The notes under the pieces are model-generated. The model did no database searches, was not told where the DNA came from, and saw nothing but the letters and a program-made list of their open reading frames with translations. Positions 35,587 to 46,138 of a DNA stretch of 64,000 bases are shown here, in pieces; position 1 is the first letter of the stretch, and each line of letters opens with the position of its first letter. Source of the stretch: Bacteroidota bacterium (lineage in GTDB: Bacteria > Bacteroidota > Bacteroidia > J057 > JAJTIE01); contig JAHBTG010000006.1 of assembly GCA_019638695.1 (NCBI GenBank), positions 1-64,000 on the forward strand. Direction: 5' to 3'. The position numbers and the translations under genes are program-made.

Positions 35587-36777
35587 CTATGCGGTGCTGC
35601 TGTCTTGGCAGCTCAGGGTTTTCAGGGTTTCTCCGGTTTCGGTGCCGGGCCCAGGGGATGCCTGCTTACCCATAAGCGCTCTTACAAAGCGGTTTTGCGG
35701 GTAGAAGGTGCTGGCCAGGACCCGCAGGGTCGTGTATGTCGGTATGGCGATGATCATACCGATGATGCCCCCTACCTGTCCGCCGATCAGGATGACCACA
35801 AAGATCTCCAGGGGGTGTGCCTTGATGCTGGCGCCAAAAAGAAAAGGCTGCAGCAAGAATCCGTCTATCATTTGCACGGTAAGGAATATGGCGGCAATGA
35901 GTGCCAGCATGGGCAATAACTCCGAATAAAAGGGCTGATCCATGTGTGTGGTCAGGTAAAAGAGCATACCCACACCTGAGCCTATCAGAGGCCCCAGGTA
36001 GGGTACCAGGTTCAGCAGGCCGCCGAACAGCCCGATGACCAATGCATTTTGGTAGCCAATGATCCAGAGGCCAAGCGCCAGTAGCCCGCTCACGCACAGT
36101 ACCTGGCAAAGAAGCCCCAGGATATAACGCCTTAACAGCCGCTTGACATCTTCAATGGCATTGGCCATTTTATCATTCTGGTTGTCCGGCACTATGGTAA
36201 TGAATATCTGGTGCAGGGTGCCGGGTTGTTTCAGGAAAAAGAAGCTCATAAAGAGCACCGCAAAGATGCCCATGATAAATCCCCCCACATTAGTGGCAAA
36301 GCCTGAGAGGCTGGTGAGCAAACCGCTGCGCATCATGTGGCTGGCAGTTTGTTCCAGGTTGGCTTTGGCCTCTGTGATGATCTGCGTACTGTTCATTCCC
36401 AGCCTACTTAGGCGCTGTTCCAGGGCGTTCAGCGGCTCTTGCAAGGATACGGCCAGTGACCCGGGATCCAGGGATAACAGGGCTTCTGTCTGGGTAATGA
36501 GTAGTGGTGCCAGCGCCCACAGCACCAGCGCAAAGGCAGCAACCAGGCTCAGCAGGGTAAGCAGAGCGGCCACACTGCCCGGTAAACCTACACGGCGGGT
36601 GATGCGCAGTTGATAATATGCCCGGTACAGGGGGCGGCCTATCAAGGTGACCAGGGCCGCTATCAGAAAGTAAAATACGATATTCCGCAGGTAATAGAGT
36701 GCCACGGCTATGCCGGCCAGGAGTGCTAGCTGTAAAAGTGGCTTCAGCCAGGAATTGTGTGTTTTGTTTAGCAGCAT
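35587..36777 (-). CDS. AI-2E family transporter
   Basis: About 396 residues with the AI-2E layout: two N-terminal TMs (residues about 12-55), a third TM near 62-90, a cytoplasmic or periplasmic loop of about 60 residues, then the cluster of five TMs with NLVPYLGPLIGSGVGMLFYL and the conserved FLLQPFLFGASIKAHPLEIFVVILIGGQVGGIIGMIIAIPTYTTLRV. The family comprises proton- or ion-coupled permeases, some exporting the AI-2 signal. ATG 36777 was chosen over TTG 36795, which lies at the edge of the upstream terminator. Confidence 0.88.
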   Translation of the reverse strand: MLLNKTHNSWLKPLLQLALLAGIAVALYYLRNIVFYFLIAALVTLIGRPLYRAYYQLRITRRVGLPGSVAALLTLLSLVAAFALVLWALAPLLITQTEALLSLDPGSLAVSLQEPLNALEQRLSRLGMNSTQIITEAKANLEQTASHMMRSGLLTSLSGFATNVGGFIMGIFAVLFMSFFFLKQPGTLHQIFITIVPDNQNDKMANAIEDVKRLLRRYILGLLCQVLCVSGLLALGLWIIGYQNALVIGLFGGLLNLVPYLGPLIGSGVGMLFYLTTHMDQPFYSELLPMLALIAAIFLTVQMIDGFLLQPFLFGASIKAHPLEIFVVILIGGQVGGIIGMIIAIPTYTTLRVLASTFYPQNRFVRALMGKQASPGPGTETGETLKTLSCQDSSTA

Positions 36778-36793
36778 AGATGCCAATTTAGGC

Positions 36794-36829
36794 AAAAAAT
36801 AAGGGAGCTATAAAAGCCCCCTTATTTTT
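36794..36829 (-). terminator. Intrinsic terminator of the Bax-inhibitor-1 gene
   Basis: Arms AAAAATAAGGG (36795-36805) and CCCTTATTTTT (36819-36829), 11 bp, with inner GC pairs and a run of T on the reverse strand. Lies 21 bases after the Bax-inhibitor-1 gene stop and 17 before the AI-2E ATG. Confidence 0.88.
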
Positions 36830-36850
36830 GAAGAGATGATAACCGTGTCC

Positions 36851-37627
36851 TTAGTCGCGGCTGCTACCCATGAAGCGGAGCAGGAACAGGAACAGGTTGA
36901 TAAAGTTCATGTAGAGTGTGAGTGCGCCCAGCAGGCCGGCCTTCTTGCCTTCTTCGGTATTATGCTCTACCAAACCACTGGTTTGCACAATGCTCTGCAT
37001 GTTGAAGGGAATCATGGCAGTGAAGATGAGCACACCGGCAGCGCCATAGATGAAGCCCAGCGTTTCACTCTTCATGAAGAGGTTCACCAGGCCCACGATC
37101 ACCAGGCCGATGATAGCCATTGTGAAATAGCTGCTGTATTTGGTAAGGTCTATCTTGGTAGTGAGCCCGATAATGGCCATTACGCCGAACATGCCTGCCG
37201 TAGTAAAGAAGGTCAGCGCAATGCTACCCCCCGTGTACACCACGAATATGCTGCTCAGGGACAAGCCCATCACCGCTGCAAATAGCCCGAACACGACGGA
37301 AGCCGCCATGAAGCTCAGCCGGTTGATGCCGAAGCTGAGGACGAGGATGAAGACAAAGGGCGCAAACATGATCACCCAGCGCAAGGGCGTGGTAAACATG
37401 GTCTTAAGCAACCCGTCTGGCATGTAGGTGCTGTTGGATGCCCTGAAGACTTCCAGGTCTGCCAGCAGGTTTTGCCCCACCCCATAGGCTACCAGGCCGG
37501 TAATACCCAGTCCTATAGCCATGATGGCCAGGACTTGCTTCAAAAATGCGTTTACCGCGGGTACAGAAAGGCTGCTGCCGTCTGCCGCGGTAGTATTCCA
37601 GGAGGAATTTCCGTAGTAATTATTCAT
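36851..37627 (-). CDS. Bax inhibitor-1/YccA-family membrane protein
   Basis: The 258-residue protein has seven hydrophobic helices. VNAFLKQVLAIMAIGLGITGLVAYGVG forms TM1; the conserved ALTFFTTAGMFGVMAIIGL and ALTLYMNFINLFLFLLRFMG end are characteristic of the YccA/BI-1 family (calcium-leak and stress-related membrane proteins). The N-terminal 25 residues are polar (NNYYGNSSWNTT) and probably cytoplasmic. Followed by a terminator, so it is monocistronic. Confidence 0.9.
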   Translation of the reverse strand: MNNYYGNSSWNTTAADGSSLSVPAVNAFLKQVLAIMAIGLGITGLVAYGVGQNLLADLEVFRASNSTYMPDGLLKTMFTTPLRWVIMFAPFVFILVLSFGINRLSFMAASVVFGLFAAVMGLSLSSIFVVYTGGSIALTFFTTAGMFGVMAIIGLTTKIDLTKYSSYFTMAIIGLVIVGLVNLFMKSETLGFIYGAAGVLIFTAMIPFNMQSIVQTSGLVEHNTEEGKKAGLLGALTLYMNFINLFLFLLRFMGSSRD

Positions 37628-37775
37628 GACTCAATTCAGGTAATTAGAATTCTGCTGCTATATTACGGGTAAAGTGTGCCAGTTGTTTCAGGTCTTTATT
37701 AATTTTTGGCACAGGCTTTGCCTTGCATTTAGTCAGAAAGTTTAAATTTATCCTTAATCCTCTAAAAACACTTCT

Positions 37776-38795
37776 ATGAAAAGCTTGTTTACTTTCTTGC
37801 TCTGTTGGGGGCTTTGCAGCTCTGCCCTGTGGGCGCAGCCTTCTGCGCTTATCCTGTCCTCGGATGATGGAGAACCTTTGCATTTGTTTGTAGATGGTGC
37901 GCAGATCAATGAATTGCCTGCTACCCAGATCTTCTCCGGGCCCTTAGATCCCGGTTCTCACCGCCTGCGCGTGGTGGTTTACCAGGGTGCAGATGCCATT
38001 GAGGTTAAGAAAGCCGGTTATATGGAGCCCGGTATGGTCTACTATGCCACTGTCATGCGCAACAAAAAAGGCGAGTATATCATGCGCGATTATAATATGG
38101 TTACCTGGGACGGCCGCAATCCGCTGGATACCGGTCAGCCTGCCCCCGTAAACCCGGTGACGACCAACCCCAATACCACCACCTACACCGAAACGGTAAA
38201 TCCGGGTGTTACGGAAACGCGTACCAACACTACCCATACGACTAATGTGAACACCGGTTTCTCCAATACCAACGTGCGTGAGGATGGTGACCGGGTCAAT
38301 ATGGACGTGAATATGATGGGTATCCGGGTGAATGTGGATGTCAATGCCAATGAGAACGGTATGAACATGAACTACCGGGACAACATGGGTACTACCTCCA
38401 ATACCCATACTACCGGCACGACTACGTCTACTACTACCACCACCACTACTACCGGTACGCCTGCACCTCACCACGGTACCCCGCATCGCGCAGGTTGTCC
38501 TGCTCCCATGAGCAGCGATGCCCTTTCTGCTGCATTGGGTAGCATTCGCAGCAAAAGCTTTGAAGATACCCGCCTGTCTGTGGCCAAGCAGGTGCTGAAC
38601 AGCAACTGCCTGTTCAGCCAGGACATTGCCGCTATTTGCAAGCTGTTTGACTTTGAAGCCACCCGCCTGGACTTTGCAAAATATGCCTATGGTCGTACTT
38701 TTGATCCCGAGAACTACTTCGTGGTCAATGATGTCTTTGACTTCGAGAGTTCGATAACCGATCTCACCAATTACATTGCAACCCAACGCCGATAG
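37776..38795 (+). CDS. Exported DUF4476-domain protein with Thr-rich spacer
   Basis: 339 residues. Signal peptide MKSLFTFLLCWGLCSSALWAQ. Residues 22-110 are a beta-rich domain with PLHLFVDGAQINELPATQ and HRLRVVVYQG, resembling PEGA-like modules. A low-complexity region of Asn, Thr and Met (residues 130-235, with GTTTSTTTTTTTTG) follows. The C-terminal DUF4476-type domain (residues 250-339) has SIRSKSFEDTRLSVAKQVL and FDFESSITDLTNYIA. Exported; function unknown. Its 3' end overlaps the next gene by 20 bases. Confidence 0.8.
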   Translation: MKSLFTFLLCWGLCSSALWAQPSALILSSDDGEPLHLFVDGAQINELPATQIFSGPLDPGSHRLRVVVYQGADAIEVKKAGYMEPGMVYYATVMRNKKGEYIMRDYNMVTWDGRNPLDTGQPAPVNPVTTNPNTTTYTETVNPGVTETRTNTTHTTNVNTGFSNTNVREDGDRVNMDVNMMGIRVNVDVNANENGMNMNYRDNMGTTSNTHTTGTTTSTTTTTTTTGTPAPHHGTPHRAGCPAPMSSDALSAALGSIRSKSFEDTRLSVAKQVLNSNCLFSQDIAAICKLFDFEATRLDFAKYAYGRTFDPENYFVVNDVFDFESSITDLTNYIATQRR

Positions 38796-39465
38796 TCCCG
38801 TCCCCCTGCTGCACGCCAGCGGCTTGTGCAAACGCTATGGCCAGCTGGAAGTGCTCAAGGGCATAGACTTTCGGCTGATGCAAGGGCAGGCTACTGCCCT
38901 GGTAGGTGCCAGCGGCGCCGGTAAAAGCACTTTGCTGCAGTTGCTGGGTACCCTGGACTATCCGGATGCCGGGGAAGTATACTTCAAACACGAGCGGCTC
39001 GATACCCAGAATCCTAAAGCCCAGGCGCGGTTTCGCAACCGTCACCTGGGCTTTGTGTTTCAGTTTCACCATCTGTTGCCGGAGTTTACCGCGCTGGAGA
39101 ATGCTGCGATGCCCGCTTATATTGCCGGAGTACCGCGCAAGGAAGCCGAACAGCGTGCCGCCGAATGGCTGGCTTGGCTGGGCCTGGCAGAACGCCTGCA
39201 TCATAAACCCGGCGAGCTCAGTGGCGGAGAACAGCAGCGCACGGCAGTAGCCCGCGCCCTCATCAATCAGCCGGATCTCCTGCTGGCAGATGAACCTACC
39301 GGTAACCTGGATTCTGAGAATGGAGAACGGTTATTCCGGCTTTTTCTGCAACTGGCAGAGGAAAAGGGCGTTACCCTGCTGATCGCTACCCATAACCCGG
39401 ATTTTGCCCGGCGGTGCCACCGCCAGCTCTATATCCGCGACGGCCTGTTGAGCGAACAGCTATGA
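38776..39465 (+). CDS. lolD: LolD-like ABC transporter ATP-binding protein
   Basis: 229 residues. Walker A GASGAGKST (residues 44-52), Q-loop FVFQFHHLLPEFTALEN, signature LSGGEQQRTAVARAL, Walker B LLLADEPTGNLDSENG and switch His in IATHNPD are all intact; the HHLLPEF region is that of the LolD lipoprotein-release ATPase. The only candidate start is TTG 38776, inside the end of the DUF4476 gene. Its TGA overlaps the RecQ ATG (ATGA). No LolC/E-type permease is adjacent, so the partner must be elsewhere. Confidence 0.9.
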   Translation: MQPNADSPVPLLHASGLCKRYGQLEVLKGIDFRLMQGQATALVGASGAGKSTLLQLLGTLDYPDAGEVYFKHERLDTQNPKAQARFRNRHLGFVFQFHHLLPEFTALENAAMPAYIAGVPRKEAEQRAAEWLAWLGLAERLHHKPGELSGGEQQRTAVARALINQPDLLLADEPTGNLDSENGERLFRLFLQLAEEKGVTLLIATHNPDFARRCHRQLYIRDGLLSEQL

Positions 39466-41168
39466 CCGCTCTGCATCCGCTGCTGCAACGTTATTGGGGT
39501 TATGCAGATTTCCGTCCCCTGCAACAGGAAATCATAGAGAGCGTGCTCGCCGGGCATGATACCCTGGCGCTGTTGCCCACCGGAGGGGGGAAATCGCTCA
39601 CCTATCAGGTGGCAGGGCTGGCGCTGGGTGGCATTACCCTGGTCATATCACCTCTCATTGCATTGATGGAAGACCAGGTAAAGGGCCTGGAGGCCCGGGG
39701 TATCCCTGCGGTGGCCTTGCACAGCCTGCTGTCGGCCCAGGAGCAAACCTATCGCCTGAACGAGTGCCTGCGGGGCCGCTACCGTTTCCTATACCTGAGT
39801 CCCGAACGGCTGGGCACCGCTTTGGTTCAACATGCCCTGGGTAAGTTGCCGGTGCGCTTGCTGGCTGTGGATGAAGCGCATTGTATCAGCCAGTGGGGGT
39901 ATGATTTTCGTCCGGCTTACCGGCAGATCATTGCTGTGCGGCCGCAGCTCAGGTGCCCTGTACTGGCGCTCACGGCCAGTGCCACGCCGGATGTGCAGGA
40001 TGATATCTGCAGGCAACTCAGTATGCCCGCCGCCCGCCGCTGGCAGCAGTCTTTTGCACGCCCCAACCTTGCCTACCGGGTAGTGCCCAGTGCAGATAAA
40101 TGGCAAGTCCTGCAGGCAGTGCTGAAGGCCTACTCCGGCAGCGCCATTATCTACGTGCGCAGCCGCAAGCTTACAGAGCAGATATCCCAGGGTTTGGTGC
40201 AGCAGGGGATTCCGGCAGCCCCCTATCATGCCGGGCTGGGAGGTGAAAAACGCATGGCTACCCAGGAAGGATGGATGCAGGGGCAGCCTCGGGTGGTGGT
40301 GGCTACCAATGCATTTGGCATGGGTATAGACAAGCCCGATGTGCGCGTGGTGATACACTGGCAGCTGCCGCCCGACCTGGAGAGCTATTACCAGGAAAGC
40401 GGCCGTGCCGGGCGGGATGGGTTTTCTGCACAGGCGATTGCCCTGCTGGGTAACCAGGACCTGGCCCAGCTGGCGCAGCAGCACCGTCAGCAGTACCCGG
40501 ATATGGAACAGCTTGCGCAGGTATATGAGGCGTTGTGCGCCCAATTTCGGGTAGACACACAGACTACGCCGCCGCATCCCTTCCCCTTTGCCTGGGAGCC
40601 GGTGGCAGAGCGCGCCGGCTTGTCTCCATATGTGTGTATGGCTGCTGTGCGTCAGCTGGAAGTGGCAGGTTTTGTGCAGGTAGAGGACCTGCCGGAGGCT
40701 GCGCCTCTCCTTCGGTTCTTGCAGGAACCGCACCGGCTGGCCGCCTGGAAGCTGCACTATCCCCAGTTTCAGCCCCTTATAGACGGATTGCTGCGCACGG
40801 TGGGCGGCCTGGCCTTTGAAGAACCCGTGCCGTTGGATGTGCCTACGCTTTGTCGGCTGGTGGAACAGCCCCGTGGGGCTGTGGAAGTGCTGCTGGTGCG
40901 CCTGGATAAGCTGGGTGTGCTGAGCTACCGGGCAGCTGCCGGCGGGCTGCGTATCCGCTTTTGCAAGCCGCATATTCCGCTGGACAAATACCAGCTGGAT
41001 TGGGAGGCTTACCAGCAGCGTGCCGCCCGTGCCCAGGCCCGGCTGGAGGCTTTACTGGCCTATGCCGGATCTGCTGAAACCTGCCGCATGCGCAGCCTGT
41101 GCAGTTATTTTGGGGAAAACCTGACCGCAGATTGCGGTCGTTGTGATGTTTGTGCAGAACAAGGTTGA
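39462..41168 (+). CDS. RecQ-family DNA helicase with C-terminal zinc module
   Basis: 568 residues starting at ATG 39462 (ATGA with lolD). Helicase core: Walker A PTGGGKS (residues 39-45), DEAH in LLAVDEAHCISQWGYDFRP, aromatic-rich loop, TASATP, and motif VI YYQESGRAGRDG. After the helicase core (about residue 345) comes a 190-residue region with winged-helix-like patches, then four zinc cysteines at the very end, Cys541-x16-Cys558-x2-Cys561-x2-Cys564, with the same spacing as E. coli RecQ but displaced to the C-terminus. No HRDC domain. Probably repairs DNA; this rearranged domain order is unusual. Confidence 0.9.
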   Translation: MTALHPLLQRYWGYADFRPLQQEIIESVLAGHDTLALLPTGGGKSLTYQVAGLALGGITLVISPLIALMEDQVKGLEARGIPAVALHSLLSAQEQTYRLNECLRGRYRFLYLSPERLGTALVQHALGKLPVRLLAVDEAHCISQWGYDFRPAYRQIIAVRPQLRCPVLALTASATPDVQDDICRQLSMPAARRWQQSFARPNLAYRVVPSADKWQVLQAVLKAYSGSAIIYVRSRKLTEQISQGLVQQGIPAAPYHAGLGGEKRMATQEGWMQGQPRVVVATNAFGMGIDKPDVRVVIHWQLPPDLESYYQESGRAGRDGFSAQAIALLGNQDLAQLAQQHRQQYPDMEQLAQVYEALCAQFRVDTQTTPPHPFPFAWEPVAERAGLSPYVCMAAVRQLEVAGFVQVEDLPEAAPLLRFLQEPHRLAAWKLHYPQFQPLIDGLLRTVGGLAFEEPVPLDVPTLCRLVEQPRGAVEVLLVRLDKLGVLSYRAAAGGLRIRFCKPHIPLDKYQLDWEAYQQRAARAQARLEALLAYAGSAETCRMRSLCSYFGENLTADCGRCDVCAEQG

Positions 41169-41175
41169 TTGCACG

Positions 41176-42847
<1,672 letters not shown>

Positions 42848-42875
42848 TGCCCGGATTCCCCTATTTGCTATACCC

Positions 42876-44306
42876 ATGGATTTCATAGATAGTAGTAAGT
42901 TTATAAGTACTATTGACATCTTTGGGATAATTATATCTACAATAGTCGTTGTTTTTGTCTTCTATTCTATAGGAAAAGCCCGCTACAAAAAAGACCCCGA
43001 CTGGCGTTTTTTTATGCCCGGATTATTGATCCGTATCCTGGGGGGGATTGCCGTAGGCCTGGTATATAATTACTATTATGGAGGGGGAGATACGCTCAAC
43101 TTCTTCAGGGGTGCCCGTCATATCGCAGTCATCTCTACTACAGACCTGGACGCCGGCTGGCATTATCTTACACTGAATCCTGAGGAGCAAACGCTGGAAC
43201 GTATCAACAATGACCAGGTGCTCCTGAACTATGGAGTACTGGATTATTACCGGGATCCGCAAAACTACATGATGGTAGTGTTCCTGACACCTTTTGCCCT
43301 GTTAGGATTGTTTAGTTACTTGGGGACATCGGTATATGTTTCTGCCATGTGCTTCCTTGGGGCCTGGGCCATGTACCGGGCCGTTGCCAGTTTTTACCCC
43401 GATCTTCGGAAGCAACTGGCTTATATCATCTTGTTTTTGCCTACCCTTGTCTTTTGGGGTGGGGGCATTTTCAAGGATAGTCTTGCGCTCTCTGTTGTGG
43501 GCATTCTTTTTTATGCCGCGGTAAAGCTGTTGCGCTCCAACTTCAGGAACTATACGATGCTGGTGATCTCTGTGCCTTTGATTTATTTCGTAGGGGTAGT
43601 CAAGGAATACGTCTTATATAGTTTCGTGCCCCTATTGGTGTTTTACCTGGTATTGTCTGTAAAAGAAAAAGTGCAGAACCGGTCCTTGCGCCTGGCGATT
43701 ACCCCGTTTCTTTTTGTGGTATCGCTTGTCGGGGGGTATTTTGTATTGAGTAAGCTCAGTGGGCAAAGTGATAAATATAGCCTGGATGTGGTGGCAGACC
43801 GCGCCCAGATTACCCACGATGACCTGGTGCGTGATTATTATTACGTCAAAGCAGAAGGCAGCGTATACGATATAGGTGCTTTTGATGCCGAAAACCCTTT
43901 ATCCCTTATTACCAAGATTCCCCTGGCCCTTTCGGTTACTTTCATAAGACCCTTCTTCTGGGAGATTAATAATAATCCTTTCATGATATTATCTGCCCTG
44001 GAAAGCTTGTTCATCACCTGTGTCATTATCTATATCTTCACCAGGGTAGGGGTTGTCCGCACCATTTATCTCATCTCCAGTCGCCCTCTCCTGATCTTCT
44101 TCTTTGTATTTTCTCTCACTTTCGGGTTCATGGTGGGCCTCACATCGGGCAACTATGGCAACCTGGCCCGGTATAAAATACCCTGCGTGCCTTTTTTCCT
44201 GTGCGGCCTATATATTTTGCTGGAAGAAGTAAAGATTGCCCGCAAGAAACTGGATGATGAGCGAATGGCCCGCAAAATCGCCCGTTTGCGGGTTATAGAA
44301 ACCTGA
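42876..44306 (+). CDS. Polytopic membrane protein, probable surface-polysaccharide/GT-C-like
   Basis: 476 residues from MDFIDSSKF, chosen over upstream in-frame starts inside pyrG. About 10-12 hydrophobic helices, with a large soluble loop after TM2 (YYYGGGDTLNFFRGARH to ENNDQVLLNY, about residues 67-115) and a second near residues 290-345 (KYSLDVVADRAQITHDDLVRDYYYVKAEG). The GGGDTLNFF segment between helices and the FLTPFALLGLFSYLG pattern recall O-antigen-polymerase or GT-C proteins of Bacteroidota, but I cannot place it in a family. Basic C-terminal tail (KKLDDERMARKIARLR). Function unknown. Confidence 0.7.
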   Translation: MDFIDSSKFISTIDIFGIIISTIVVVFVFYSIGKARYKKDPDWRFFMPGLLIRILGGIAVGLVYNYYYGGGDTLNFFRGARHIAVISTTDLDAGWHYLTLNPEEQTLERINNDQVLLNYGVLDYYRDPQNYMMVVFLTPFALLGLFSYLGTSVYVSAMCFLGAWAMYRAVASFYPDLRKQLAYIILFLPTLVFWGGGIFKDSLALSVVGILFYAAVKLLRSNFRNYTMLVISVPLIYFVGVVKEYVLYSFVPLLVFYLVLSVKEKVQNRSLRLAITPFLFVVSLVGGYFVLSKLSGQSDKYSLDVVADRAQITHDDLVRDYYYVKAEGSVYDIGAFDAENPLSLITKIPLALSVTFIRPFFWEINNNPFMILSALESLFITCVIIYIFTRVGVVRTIYLISSRPLLIFFFVFSLTFGFMVGLTSGNYGNLARYKIPCVPFFLCGLYILLEEVKIARKKLDDERMARKIARLRVIET

Positions 44307-44310
44307 TGCC

Positions 44311-44925
44311 ATGCATACCGACCTCATAAGCGCCATACAATACCTGCATAGCAAGGGATGGGCCCCGGCTACCAGCTCCAACTACAGTATGCGGGATGCC
44401 CGGTCCCCCGGGCACCTGTGGATCAGCCGCAGCGGAGTGGACAAGCGTCATTTTAGGGAGGCAGATCTGGTCTGCACCGATGCACAAGGAGTTCCGTTGG
44501 CAGATCCTACTATACGCACCTCCGCCGAGACCGCTTTGCACACGCTTATATATGCCGTATATCCGCAGGTACAGTGTGTGCTGCATACCCACACCGTGGC
44601 GAATACCGTAGCCGGGCTGAAATATCCCGGAGGCATTAGCTTTCAGGGGCTGGAAATGCAGAAGGCCATTGAAGGGAACTCTACCCATGAGGAGCCTCTG
44701 AATTTGCCTGTATATGCCAATACCCAGGATATAGCTGCGCTGGCCAGAGAAATAAAGCCTTACCTGGAACAAAATGCCGGGTGTTATGGCTTCCTGATAG
44801 CAGGCCATGGCCTCTATGCCTGGGGAGACAGCGTAGCGCAAGCCGCCCGGCATATAGAAGCGTGGGAGTTTTTACTGGAAACCCGATTATTACTTGAGAT
44901 ACATGGCATCCGTACACATTCCTGA
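44311..44925 (+). CDS. mtnB: Methylthioribulose-1-phosphate dehydratase
   Basis: Methionine salvage, step after isomerisation of methylthioribose-1-phosphate. 204 residues of the class II aldolase fold: Glu73 in TSAETALHTLI, the zinc histidines His92 and His94 in LHTHTVANTV, and later His in AGHGLYAWG. Its start is 5 bases after the membrane protein gene, and it overlaps mtnD by 23 bases, so the three salvage genes form an operon. The genes mtnA, mtnK or a phosphorylase are not in the window. Confidence 0.94.
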   Translation: MHTDLISAIQYLHSKGWAPATSSNYSMRDARSPGHLWISRSGVDKRHFREADLVCTDAQGVPLADPTIRTSAETALHTLIYAVYPQVQCVLHTHTVANTVAGLKYPGGISFQGLEMQKAIEGNSTHEEPLNLPVYANTQDIAALAREIKPYLEQNAGCYGFLIAGHGLYAWGDSVAQAARHIEAWEFLLETRLLLEIHGIRTHS

Positions 44926-45427
44926 TGAAAACCGTGTCATAACCGGATTTGCAGAGATCAAGGCGTTCCTGCAAACCATAAATGTGTGGCATGACCGCTG
45001 GGAGGCCAATGCGCCCTTGGCCCCTGAATCTACCCAGGAAGAGATCCTGGATGCGTATGCACATGTGCTTCGCCCCTATATGGCCAGCCATCATTACCAG
45101 GTGGCAGATGTGATCAACGTACATGGAGAGACCCCCAACCTGCAAGCCTTGCGGGATAAGTTCCTGGCCGAGCATACGCATACAGAAGATGAGGTTCGTT
45201 TTTTTGTGGACGGACAAGGCTACTTCTGGTTCAACCCCGGAGGGGGCAGACCCGTGTGTTATGTACACTGCGTGGCGGGGGACCTGCTCTCTGTGCCGGC
45301 CAATACGCCGCACTGGTTTGACCTGGGAGAACCCGCCTTTGTGAAGGCCATCCGCATTTTCATTGACCCCAGCGGATGGGTGCCCCACTATACGGAATCT
45401 GGCATAGACCAACAATACCGCAGCTAG
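44903..45427 (+). CDS. mtnD: Acireductone dioxygenase
   Basis: Cleaves the acireductone to 2-keto-4-methylthiobutyrate and formate. The 174-residue cupin has the metal residues His91, His93 and Glu97 in AEHTHTEDEVRFF and His137 in ANTPHWFDLG, exactly the MtnD set. ATG 44903 was preferred over TTG 44894. Lies between mtnB and mtnC; pathway context confirms the assignment. Confidence 0.96.
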   Translation: MASVHIPDENRVITGFAEIKAFLQTINVWHDRWEANAPLAPESTQEEILDAYAHVLRPYMASHHYQVADVINVHGETPNLQALRDKFLAEHTHTEDEVRFFVDGQGYFWFNPGGGRPVCYVHCVAGDLLSVPANTPHWFDLGEPAFVKAIRIFIDPSGWVPHYTESGIDQQYRS

Positions 45428-46138
45428 ATGCCTCATTATCCCAAGCCTGATATTCTGCTTACGGATATCGAAGGCACCACTACGGACGCGCAGTTTGTGC
45501 ACCAGGTGCTGTTCCCCTATGCCCATGATGCCCTGGAGGCTTATGTGCGGCAGCATGCGACAGATCCCGTGGTGCTGGCCATACTCCATGATGCGGCATG
45601 TGCTATAGAAAATGAAACGGGTACCCGCCCGGATGTGGCAACTACTGTGGCTGCTTTTCAGCAATGGATCCAAGAAGACCGTAAGCAGACAGCGCTGAAA
45701 GCGCTTCAGGGGCTTATCTGGGCGGATGGCTATGCCCGCGGAGATTTTACCAGCCACCTGTATGCCGATGTACTGCCGGCTTTGCAGCGCTGGCAGGCAC
45801 AGGGCATTGCCCTGGGGGTGTATAGCAGCGGGTCCATCCATGCTCAGCAACAGCTGTTTGCCCATACGGTGCATGGAGATCTCACCCCCATGTTCCGTTA
45901 TTATTTCGATACCACGAGCGGACCTAAAAGAGAGGAACAGAGTTACCGCAATATCCTGGCTGCCCTGGGCTATGGTCATGCTCCGGACAAAGTATGCTTT
46001 CTGAGCGATATTGAGGCTGAGCTGGATGCCGCCGCCGCTGCCGGACTGCAGACCATCCAACTGGTGCGTCCGGGTACTTTGCCCGGCTCCTCTCACAGCC
46101 GGGCAACTACTTTTGACGAAATTATCTTCCAGTCATGA
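45428..46138 (+). CDS. mtnC: Enolase-phosphatase E1
   Basis: Bifunctional enolase and phosphatase of methionine salvage. The 236-residue HAD-family protein has motif I LLTDIEGTTTD (Asp13, Glu15 as in the E1 family), LGVYSSGSIHAQQQLF (motif II region), YRYYFDTTSGPKREEQSY and CFLSDIEAELDAAAAAGLQT (motif III/IV). Directly abuts mtnD and overlaps the next gene by ATGA. Good match in length. Confidence 0.96.
   Translation: MPHYPKPDILLTDIEGTTTDAQFVHQVLFPYAHDALEAYVRQHATDPVVLAILHDAACAIENETGTRPDVATTVAAFQQWIQEDRKQTALKALQGLIWADGYARGDFTSHLYADVLPALQRWQAQGIALGVYSSGSIHAQQQLFAHTVHGDLTPMFRYYFDTTSGPKREEQSYRNILAALGYGHAPDKVCFLSDIEAELDAAAAAGLQTIQLVRPGTLPGSSHSRATTFDEIIFQS

Noticed and set aside
39789-40973. 394-codon open frame on the reverse strand opposite RecQ
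   Set aside because: Mirror of a high-G+C gene; the forward frame has all helicase motifs, and the reverse frame has no recognisable domain.
44681-46096. 471-codon open frame on the reverse strand opposite mtnB, mtnD and mtnC
   Set aside because: Three well-supported genes lie on the other strand; this frame is an antisense shadow.
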